Positions 40,250-49,340 of a stretch of 64,000 bases of DNA are shown here, piece after piece. The translations under genes and the position numbers were made by a program. Under the pieces are notes generated by a model. It saw only the letters and a program-made list of their open reading frames with translations, ran no database searches and had not been told where the DNA came from. This stretch comes from Nakaseomyces glabratus (Eukaryota; Ascomycota; Saccharomycetes; Saccharomycetales; Saccharomycetaceae), in the NCBI RefSeq assembly GCF_010111755.1, contig NC_088962.1:1302001-1366000 (forward strand), read 5' to 3'. Positions within the stretch are counted from its first letter, which is position 1. Each line of letters starts with the position of its first letter.

Positions 40250-41608
40250 ATGGACTATTACGGGTTGCTTGGTGTGGGGCAGGACGCGAGTCAGGACGAG
40301 ATCAAGCGGGCGTATAGGAAGCTGGCACTGAGGCACCATCCCGACAAGGCGCGAGGGAATGAAGGTGGCGAAGATAGCAGCGATGATCTGCCGGATGTTG
40401 ATTTCAAAGAGGTTACCGCTGCTTACCAGGTGCTTAGTGATGCTTCGCTGCGGGCTGAGTACGACCAGAAGCTGGCGTTTGAAGCGCAGCCCTATGGCGA
40501 TGATGACTTCATGAATTTCTTCTCTGGGTTTAATGGTGGCTCGCACCCTGGCCATCGCTCTGGCTTTGACTCGGGGCGTGGCGCTAGACGTTACAAGTCG
40601 GATGATATCGAGATTGACTTGAAAGTCAAAACAAGCGAGCTTTACCGGGGAAAGAAGGTTAATTTCAACTTGAAGAGGAAGAAGAAGTGCCAGCGGTGTG
40701 ACGGGACGGGCTGGAAGAGCCACGCATCTATCGTGAAGAAGAAGACCGCCAAGTTCTTCTGGAACGTATGTGAGGGCTGTGAGGGACAAGGTGTGAGGCA
40801 GAGACTGCGGCAGTTGGCCCCTGGGTTCGTGACCACCGAACTGATCGAGTGTAGGCAGTGTGGCGGTAAAGGTAAGCTGAGGAACCTGCCCAAGAGCGAA
40901 AAGAACAAGTGTCCCGACTGTATCACCAGTGGCACCGTCGGTATGGTTGAGGAGAACAAAGTCGTCACTATTAACATCAAGAAAGGTACACTGGATGGTG
41001 ATAAAATCGTATTGAAGGGCGAAGCTGATGAAGACCTTGAGAGCACTGAGGTTGGTGACCTGGTCATCAAGATACAAGAGGTCAAAGAGCCCCAATATGA
41101 TATAGTCAGAAATGGCTATGACCTTATTATCAAGAAACAGATAGACTTGGCTGATGCCATCTGCGGCTTTGATGAAAAGCCGCTGATGGAAACTTATGAC
41201 GGCAGAGTACTCAAATGGAGCTCCAAGAGAGGCAAAGTCATCAGACCAAACGATATTGTCAGAATTCAGAACGAGGGTTGGCCTCGCAGGGAAGACGCCA
41301 ATGACAATAATACGCTTCTAAAAAACGGTGATCTTTATGTCATTGTTGACATTGTTTTCCCACCAGATAACTGGACCATGGAAGTAAACGATTATCGAGC
41401 TGTTCGAAACATTATTCCCTCCACAATAAATAAACGTGAATCTAGTACTTCCGGTGAGAGTATTCTGAACGTTGAAAACATTAACGTTAGTGAGATCGTT
41501 AAAGAAATTCCAAACTGTGATGAGCTACCAAAATTCCAAGACACGTATGATAATACTAATGACAAGGGTGAAAGTCCATTTTGGACACCCAACTGTTCTC
41601 AGCAATAG
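40250..41608 (+). CDS. XDJ1: XDJ1, type I J-domain co-chaperone
   Basis: Xdj1 is a class I (DnaJ-like) Hsp70 co-chaperone; in S. cerevisiae it acts at the mitochondrial outer membrane and nucleus in protein import and quality control. The ATG at 40250 ([10 protein letters not shown]) is used because it starts the J domain directly; frame upstream lacks ATG. HPD is at 30-32. An acidic/Gly-rich linker follows, then four zinc-binding CxxCxGxG-type repeats ([32 protein letters not shown]) and the C-terminal substrate-binding domains. The protein ends CSQQ, a possible CaaX prenylation box; S. cerevisiae Xdj1 ends CCIQ. Length is 452 against 459. Strand and neighbours match YLR090W. Confidence 0.92.
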   Translation: MDYYGLLGVGQDASQDEIKRAYRKLALRHHPDKARGNEGGEDSSDDLPDVDFKEVTAAYQVLSDASLRAEYDQKLAFEAQPYGDDDFMNFFSGFNGGSHPGHRSGFDSGRGARRYKSDDIEIDLKVKTSELYRGKKVNFNLKRKKKCQRCDGTGWKSHASIVKKKTAKFFWNVCEGCEGQGVRQRLRQLAPGFVTTELIECRQCGGKGKLRNLPKSEKNKCPDCITSGTVGMVEENKVVTINIKKGTLDGDKIVLKGEADEDLESTEVGDLVIKIQEVKEPQYDIVRNGYDLIIKKQIDLADAICGFDEKPLMETYDGRVLKWSSKRGKVIRPNDIVRIQNEGWPRREDANDNNTLLKNGDLYVIVDIVFPPDNWTMEVNDYRAVRNIIPSTINKRESSTSGESILNVENINVSEIVKEIPNCDELPKFQDTYDNTNDKGESPFWTPNCSQQ

Positions 41609-41894
41609 AGAACGCCTTGAAAAAGGTACTGCATGTTTTTTTGTACATAGTAAATTAATCATGTTCATTAATAGTAACACTATTTAGTATATTAAGATAT
41701 CATGTATATATATATAATATGAATGCATACAAAAATGAACTAGTTTATAAAACAGCAAACGTAAAGCAAAAAACAATTATTTTGTAAATGTGAGATGTGA
41801 GTCTAAATTTGAAGAGAAGGCAAAGATGTAACCAGATGCAAGAATTGAAATTTGTGTATAGTACAAAAAATATGAGAGTATCGCGTTAGATGAT

Positions 41895-42755
41895 CTAATC
41901 CAGCAGATCAAGTAACTCTTGTTCGTCCAGGCCCCTTCCATCGTATATACTGTCAATTTCGACAGAGGAGCAATCGTCAATGCTCTCAGTAATGTTTGCA
42001 TTTTTTGCTTGTGTGTTTGCTCGGGTAATGACCTCGTCTGTTGTATTCTTATCATTTAGCACACCTTCTTCCAGCTTACTTTCCTCTAGATCAAGCGGTA
42101 GCAACTGAGGAGAGTCATCACCGACTATTGAAATAGCGCGTGGAGAATCCATTATGAAAGTGGGTCTGTTTATGGCGTTTTTCAGTTTAAGTTTCTCCAG
42201 GTCGGAGTCGTCTAGTGGTTCGTACCCTTCTGGTTCGTAAGGTTTTTCTGGCTCTCTCACTGAGGCAACTTCTATTTCTCTGTCTAGGTCACGGTCGTTG
42301 AATATTTTACGCAACCCACTTTTCCCGTTGAGAAGACCAGTTTTACCCTCAGCGCTGGCAATGCTATGTGTCAGCGCCTGTTTGATCTTCAATGCCAGCG
42401 GGTTGCTCTCCTCGTCGTCCTCGCTGTCACTTTCGCTGGCGCTCTCCTTCTCGTCTCCACTAGCGATATCTTTCAATATCAGACTAGTAACTCTCCTGTT
42501 TGCGTTGTTCGCTGTGCTGCCCGCACGCGTCACAGCGGGCTTCAGCTTCTTCTGGTTGCTGTTCCGCTTCAGCGACAAGTAGCTCGACGACCTGTTGTAG
42601 TTCTTGTCCTTGCTGGCAAGCGGCTGGCGCTGCCCGTTCTTCTTGGGCAGCAGCGTCGACCGCGTGCGCTTCAGCAGCTGCGTGGGCGTCGCTGGGCCTT
42701 TCTCCCTCAGCGTCCCGACCACGTTGTTCTCCTTATCCGTCTCGACTGCACCCAT
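41895..42755 (-). CDS. PDS1: PDS1, securin
   Basis: Securin binds and restrains separase until the anaphase-promoting complex destroys it. The ATG at 42755 gives 286 residues. A KEN box is at 8-10 (TDKENNVV, as in S. cerevisiae) and a destruction box RQPL at 43-46, followed by ASKDKN where S. cerevisiae has AAKDN. A basic N-terminal half with TP and SP sites (ATPTQLLKR, MDSPR) gives way to an acidic C-terminal half containing PYEPEGYEPLDDSDLEKLK and ending GLDEQELLDLLD, the separase-binding style of tail. S. cerevisiae Pds1 is 373 residues, so this one is short. It lies between XDJ1 and GEP5, whereas S. cerevisiae PDS1 is YDR113C beside ALT2. Confidence 0.9.
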   Translation of the reverse strand: MGAVETDKENNVVGTLREKGPATPTQLLKRTRSTLLPKKNGQRQPLASKDKNYNRSSSYLSLKRNSNQKKLKPAVTRAGSTANNANRRVTSLILKDIASGDEKESASESDSEDDEESNPLALKIKQALTHSIASAEGKTGLLNGKSGLRKIFNDRDLDREIEVASVREPEKPYEPEGYEPLDDSDLEKLKLKNAINRPTFIMDSPRAISIVGDDSPQLLPLDLEESKLEEGVLNDKNTTDEVITRANTQAKNANITESIDDCSSVEIDSIYDGRGLDEQELLDLLD

Positions 42756-43051
42756 CGCCCTACGTTTGGTCTCTTTATGGCAAGCCCTCTTAGACGCCAA
42801 ATATTGTACAACAGCTTTCTTTTGTTTGTGTTTTGCTCACCCTTTCCCGTGATTTGTGTCCCCCACGGCATTGTCCCTTTTCCCGAAACCCTCATCGCTC
42901 CGGGGGGGGAAGCCAGTTGCAGGTGTTACGTACACCATGATATTAACAGAAGCATAGAATTTAAAGAGATGCGATAGCCTTCATAGTTGGAGGAGGGGAG
43001 GAGGGCGGAAGTAGTTGAGAGAGCTGGGGTATAGTGTATTTCATAGCTTGG
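42756..43051. promoter_or_regulatory. PDS1/GEP5 divergent promoter
   Basis: These 296 bases separate the divergent ATGs of PDS1 and GEP5. There is a G8 run at about 42901-42908 and a purine-rich GGAGG stretch near 42990-43010. I found no ACGCGT box. Confidence 0.45.
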
Positions 43052-43888
43052 ATGAGCGGGCGGGTGTTAGAAGTGTTCCGAGGGCTGCCGCTGCTGCCGC
43101 TGAGCCATGAGATAGTAGCGCGGTGCTGGGACCGGATGGTCCGGCAGCGCGACGTGTACTACCAGTTTGCAGTGCATGTGAGCCACTGCCATGAGCGGCT
43201 GAGCACGCGCAACCTGCTGAGGCTTGTGACGCATGTGCACCACGTTTTAGCGCCGATGAACGAGCTACCCGCGCACCTGCGGCAGTACCAGTCTGAGTAC
43301 CACGCGCTGGTGGCCAGCTGGCCTACTGTCACTGAGCGGCAGATCCTGGACGCGATGGAGCTGGGCAAGGGGATGGCGGTACGAATCCCACACAACAAGA
43401 CGCTGAGGCAGATGTTCGAGCAGCATGAGTGGCTCGTGCAGCAGCGGCTGCTTGACGATAAGCGCCTGAAGAGACGGCGGCTACTGCGGTGCGAAGTGCA
43501 GATGGCAACACCCACCACCAATGGCAGCACCAACGGCAACACCAACGGCAGCGAGATCTCGTTCCGGCAGTGTCCGTTGACAATCCGGGAGCTGACGCCG
43601 CTGGGAGCGCTGGAGTCAGAGGCGAAGTTCAAGAACAGAGTGCGCAGCGACGTGCACTCGCTGTGGCGGCTGCTGGCGGTGCAACACCCGCCGCTGTCCC
43701 GACCCCACGCCGACGAACTGGTCCGGACACTGAAGCGCACTCTAGGCACATCTAGGACAGACAGATCCATTGCGCGCGCGTACCTGCAGCTACTGCAGAG
43801 AGCGTACACCTATACGTACACGTACACAGACACAGAAGCAGAAGCACAGCTGCAGTACAGCCGGGTATCGCAGCTAGTATCGCACTAG
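43052..43888 (+). CDS. GEP5: GEP5 (RRG5), mitochondrial genome maintenance protein
   Basis: The assignment to Gep5/Rrg5, a mitochondrial protein needed to maintain respiratory mtDNA, rests on position (between XDJ1/PDS1 and SUL2, as YLR091W) and length (278 against 293). The sequence itself diverges quickly and I see no named domain. It is rich in Arg, Leu and His, with predicted helical segments, a low-complexity TNG-repeat near residues 155-170, and a C-terminal (Tyr-Thr)4 then Glu-Ala run. The first ATG in frame is at 43052; the frame upstream begins without ATG. Third codon positions are strongly G+C-rich throughout, unlike the AT-rich neighbours, and this also creates long spurious frames on the other strand. 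Confidence 0.75.
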   Translation: MSGRVLEVFRGLPLLPLSHEIVARCWDRMVRQRDVYYQFAVHVSHCHERLSTRNLLRLVTHVHHVLAPMNELPAHLRQYQSEYHALVASWPTVTERQILDAMELGKGMAVRIPHNKTLRQMFEQHEWLVQQRLLDDKRLKRRRLLRCEVQMATPTTNGSTNGNTNGSEISFRQCPLTIRELTPLGALESEAKFKNRVRSDVHSLWRLLAVQHPPLSRPHADELVRTLKRTLGTSRTDRSIARAYLQLLQRAYTYTYTYTDTEAEAQLQYSRVSQLVSH

Positions 43889-44012
43889 AAAACGCCCAAG
43901 AAAGTGAGACCCGCAACGGGCAGGAACATAGTATACATTATAACGAAGTAATCACGCGCAACCATTAAAATACTACTGCACGACAACAACACCAGGGTAG
44001 GGGGGAAAAGAA

Positions 44013-44018
44013 CACGTG
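44013..44018. promoter_or_regulatory. CACGTG (Cbf1-type) site 1 upstream of SUL2
   Basis: A palindromic CACGTG lies about 650 bases upstream of SUL2. Cbf1, with Met4/Met28, binds this core at sulfur-assimilation genes. Function here is inferred. Confidence 0.5.
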
Positions 44019-44099
44019 GAGATACCAATCACTGATAACGTCTCTCCAAAGCCATCCATATCGCTGTGCTTTTAAGGTGGTGGAAAAAGACGAAATAGA

Positions 44100-44108
44100 A
44101 AACTGTGG
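44100..44108 (+). promoter_or_regulatory. AAACTGTGG (Met31/Met32-type) site upstream of SUL2
   Basis: The nine bases exactly match the Met31/Met32 element AAACTGTGG and lie between the two CACGTG sites. The combination is the classic sulfur-regulon arrangement. Confidence 0.6.
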
Positions 44109-44174
44109 CTCAAATCTCCCATTTTCTGAGTCACACGCAGATTCACACATGCCATGGCGAGGAGGGTAGTTGAG

Positions 44175-44182
44175 TCACGTGT
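44175..44182 (+). promoter_or_regulatory. GTCACGTG (Cbf1-type) site 2 upstream of SUL2
   Basis: The sequence fits the extended Cbf1 consensus RTCACRTG. It lies 67 bases beyond the AAACTGTGG site, about 485 bases before the SUL2 ATG. Confidence 0.6.
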
Positions 44183-44666
44183 GATTTTTTTCTAGCATGT
44201 TTCTTTTGAAACTTTCTTGTACTGCAAAAGCTCAACTGCAGTTACACCAACGCACAGGGATACAGAGTAAAGAAAACGGTGGTGGTGGGGGATGATTCCA
44301 ACAGCGTCAATTGTTGAAGAGAATGTGTTGTGTGGGAAATCACTTTGCTCTTAGGGCATTGGACTTTTGTAATGCAATGGCTTCAATGAACTTCTGGTGG
44401 TGGTGGTGGGCAGGGCAGGTTGTTGTGCTAATCTCTGTGGTAGCTGTGTGCAGAACAAAGATTGATTTCCTTTCCTCTGCGGCCTGTTCTGGGTAGATAG
44501 CTCTTAGCTAAAAGGTGCATCCCGTAATAACTATTTCCATTCAATTTCCCATGAAACTTTTGCAAAATATAAAAAGAACTTGCAAAGGTATGATCGTATT
44601 CTCGATGTAGGAATAGTACTTGGAATCCAATAGAAAAAAATAAAATAAACTAAATTCAAGACACCA

Positions 44667-47342
44667 ATGGAGGAACTAGATAATCTTGAGTTGGAATACA
44701 ACCAATTCAAGAATAACGAACGCCCTTCTAACACTAATGCTGGTGCTGATATAGAGAAAGGGCTAGACACTAAGAAATATTTTGAAAGGTCGATAACTGA
44801 CAATAGCACCTATGGTAAGAAGAGTTACAGTATTCCCAGTTACGAGGAAGACACCATCACGTTAAAGGATTACTACGACACCAACTTGAGAGATTATTTC
44901 ACTTGGGCTAGTGTAGTTGATTACATAAGGTCGTTGTTCCCCGTGGTCAACTGGTTGCCTTTCTATAATCCAAAATGGTTCCTTTCTGACTTGATCGCAG
45001 GTATCACCGTTGGTACCGTTCTGGTACCGCAATCCATGTCATATGCGCAGATCGCTACTTTGCCTCCAGAGTACGGTTTGTACTCCTCTTTCATCGGTGC
45101 TTTGGTTTACTCCTTTTTCGCAACTTCTAAGGATGTCTGTATTGGTCCCGTCGCTGTTATGTCATTGCAAACTGCTAAAGTTATCGCTAGAGTCAAGGAA
45201 AAGCATCCTGACTTGGACCCAAGTATTACAGGCCCCATCATTGCCACCGTGTTGGCCTTCATTTGTGGTATCATTGCCACAGGTGTAGGTCTTTTACGTC
45301 TCGGTTTCCTAGTTGAGTTGATATCCCTAAATGCTGTTGCCGGTTTCATGACTGGTTCCGCTTTCAATATCATCTGGGGTCAGATTCCTGGTTTAATGGG
45401 TTACAGTAAGAAAGTCAACACAAGAAGATCCACCTACCACGTCGTCATTGACTCCTTGAAACATTTGCCAGACACGAAATTGGACGCCGCTTTTGGTTTG
45501 ATTCCTCTGTTCACATTGTTCTTCTGGAAATGGTGGTGTAACTCAATGGGTCCTAAGTTGACTGACCGTTACTTCCCAGCTAACTCTAGACCTCGTGCCA
45601 ACAAGTACTGGAAGGCATTCTACTTTTACTTGCAAGCTTCAAGAAATGGTATTATCATTATTTTGTTCACTGCTGTATCTTACGGTATCACTAAAGGCGT
45701 GGCAAAGGATAAGAGAAGAATTTCTGTGCTAGGCACAGTGCCTAAGGGTTTGAGACACACCGGTGTCATGAAGTTGCCACACGGTATCCTAAACAACATT
45801 GCTGCTGAAATCCCATCCTCTATCATTGTCCTTTTGCTAGAACACATAGCCATCTCTAAGTCTTTCGGTAGAGTCAACGATTACAAGATTAATCCAAACC
45901 AAGAAATTATCGCCATCGGTGTTAGTAACTTGCTAGGAACTTTCTTCAACGCTTATCCAGCTACCGGTTCCTTTTCTAGATCCGCGCTAAAGGCTAAATG
46001 TAACGTCATGACACCACTTTCTGGTATTTTCAGTGCAGCTTGTGTTTTGTTAGCTATCTACTGTCTAACTGGCGCTTTCTTCTACATCCCAAAGGCCACG
46101 CTGTCTGCAGTTATCATCCATGCTGTGTTTGACTTGATTGCATCTTATCATACAACATGGAGCTTGTGGAAGATGAACGTCTTCGACTTCATCGGCTTCA
46201 TCACCACTGTGTTCATCACTGTGTTCTCGTCAATTGAAAACGGTATTTACTTCGCTGTTTGCTGGTCTTGCGCTATTCTGTTATACAATAACGCTTTCCC
46301 AGCAGGTAAGTTCTTGGGTCGCATCGAGATTGCTGAAGTTGTTAACCCAAAGATTGTTGATGATGACGACTTCTCTTTTGAAAACTCTAATGAATCATTC
46401 GATGATGAAGGTATCTACTTTGATAATTCTGTCGCAGAAGACAAATTAGGTACTTCTTCAAATGACCTTAAGAAGTTTAATGCGGGTGTCAAGACTCGCA
46501 GCATTAATGGTGAGCTTGTAAACGGTCAGACTTCATCTGATATTAGATACTACACCAAATGGGTTCCATTCGATCACGCTTACTCGAAAGAACTAAACCC
46601 AAGTGTGCGTATAACACCACCACCACCGGGCGTCATAGTGTACCGCCTAAGCGACAGTTATACATATATCAACTGTTCAAGACATTATGACTTGATCTTT
46701 GATGAAATCAAGAGAGTCACTAGAAGAGGTCAATTGATTCAGCATAGACATAAATGGGACCGTCCTTGGAATGACCCTGGTGAATGGGAAGCTCCAGACT
46801 TGAAGAAGTTTTTCAATGTTAAGAAATTTGTTTCAGTTTTCAAGAGAAAAGTCACTGATGTAGACACTTTCGAAAATGAAAATGAAATCGAACACATTCA
46901 CGATGGCGAACATTACAAGAAGAATGACAAGGATGAAAGACCATTGTTGAGAGTGGTCTGCTTGGACTTCAGTCAAGTGGCAAACACAGATGCCACAGCC
47001 TTGCAATCACTTGCTGATTTAAGGAAAGCGGTCAATAAATACGCTGATAGACAGGTTGAATTCCACTTCGTTGGTATTTATTCACCTTGGATTAAACGTG
47101 GTCTCAGAAATCTAGGTTTTGGTACAACAAATGAGGAATACAGTGATGAATCAATCATTGCTGGACACTCGAGTTACCACCTATCAAGATTTAGGGAATC
47201 AGAACAAGATGGTTTCAATGAACTGGATTCATTGGAAAGCCAAAGAAATATCGGATCAAAGACCAAAGTCCTGGCGGCTTCTGGTACTAATTTACCTTTC
47301 TTTCATGTTGACATCCCAGATTTCTCGAAATGGGATATTTAG
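44667..47342 (+). CDS. SUL2: SUL2, high-affinity sulfate permease
   Basis: Sul1/Sul2 import sulfate across the plasma membrane for sulfur assimilation. This is a SulP/SLC26 transporter. A cytoplasmic N-terminus is followed by the hallmark AGITVGTVLVPQSMSYAQIA (about 112-131), a block of about 12 membrane segments to residue 560 or so, and a C-terminal STAS domain interrupted by a charged acidic insert (about 565-640). Length is 891 residues; S. cerevisiae Sul2 is 893. The position next to GEP5 matches YLR092W, so SUL2 is preferred over SUL1. Codon bias is strong in the membrane domain. Sulfur-regulon sites lie upstream. Confidence 0.93.
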   Translation: MEELDNLELEYNQFKNNERPSNTNAGADIEKGLDTKKYFERSITDNSTYGKKSYSIPSYEEDTITLKDYYDTNLRDYFTWASVVDYIRSLFPVVNWLPFYNPKWFLSDLIAGITVGTVLVPQSMSYAQIATLPPEYGLYSSFIGALVYSFFATSKDVCIGPVAVMSLQTAKVIARVKEKHPDLDPSITGPIIATVLAFICGIIATGVGLLRLGFLVELISLNAVAGFMTGSAFNIIWGQIPGLMGYSKKVNTRRSTYHVVIDSLKHLPDTKLDAAFGLIPLFTLFFWKWWCNSMGPKLTDRYFPANSRPRANKYWKAFYFYLQASRNGIIIILFTAVSYGITKGVAKDKRRISVLGTVPKGLRHTGVMKLPHGILNNIAAEIPSSIIVLLLEHIAISKSFGRVNDYKINPNQEIIAIGVSNLLGTFFNAYPATGSFSRSALKAKCNVMTPLSGIFSAACVLLAIYCLTGAFFYIPKATLSAVIIHAVFDLIASYHTTWSLWKMNVFDFIGFITTVFITVFSSIENGIYFAVCWSCAILLYNNAFPAGKFLGRIEIAEVVNPKIVDDDDFSFENSNESFDDEGIYFDNSVAEDKLGTSSNDLKKFNAGVKTRSINGELVNGQTSSDIRYYTKWVPFDHAYSKELNPSVRITPPPPGVIVYRLSDSYTYINCSRHYDLIFDEIKRVTRRGQLIQHRHKWDRPWNDPGEWEAPDLKKFFNVKKFVSVFKRKVTDVDTFENENEIEHIHDGEHYKKNDKDERPLLRVVCLDFSQVANTDATALQSLADLRKAVNKYADRQVEFHFVGIYSPWIKRGLRNLGFGTTNEEYSDESIIAGHSSYHLSRFRESEQDGFNELDSLESQRNIGSKTKVLAASGTNLPFFHVDIPDFSKWDI

Positions 47343-47720
47343 CTCTTACTATAAACTTAATATATACATTCTTTAATTATTATGTTAATCTGATACAATC
47401 TGAGTATAATAAATTCATATCTCTGCATTCACCGTATGATTTCTATGCAGCTGAATAGGTTACGAGAAGAAATCCTGTAAAATAATAAGGCTTGAATAAC
47501 TAATCATCTTTCAATGCACTAAATTTGCCTATTACGATGTTTATATATTGCGGAGTTATAGTCGTGTTTAACCCAAATAATAAAACTCAATAATAGCGAA
47601 AGCAAATTAAATATATGATGTAAGATACATATGCTCTTTATTTTACTTATTAATTAAAGTAAATACTTTTTATGTGAAGACCAGTAGATTTGGACCATGG
47701 TCATTTGAATGTTAGCAAAT
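47343..47720. other. SUL2/ERG10 convergent intergenic region (synteny break)
   Basis: These 378 AT-rich bases separate SUL2 (YLR092W-like) from ERG10 (YPL028W-like), so a rearrangement relative to S. cerevisiae falls here. No tRNA or mobile-element relic is visible at the join. Confidence 0.55.

Positions 47721-49340
<1,620 letters not shown>

Larger units (their letters stand above)
43889..44666. promoter_or_regulatory. SUL2 promoter region
   Basis: These 778 bases upstream of SUL2 hold no gene. Visible elements are two CACGTG sites, one AAACTGTGG site (listed separately) and a TATA box, TATAAAAA, at 44568-44575, about 92 bases before the ATG. GGTGGTGG repeats lie near 44278 and 44395. Confidence 0.55.

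Noticed and set aside
40208..41095. 295-codon minus-strand frame opposite XDJ1
   Set aside because: Fully antisense to a clear J-protein; protein sequence is compositionally odd and unrecognised.
43159..43809. 216-codon minus-strand frame opposite GEP5
   Set aside because: GEP5 itself is only moderately certain, but its frame has the conserved position, strand and length; the opposite frame is Ser/Arg/Cys-rich and unlike any protein.
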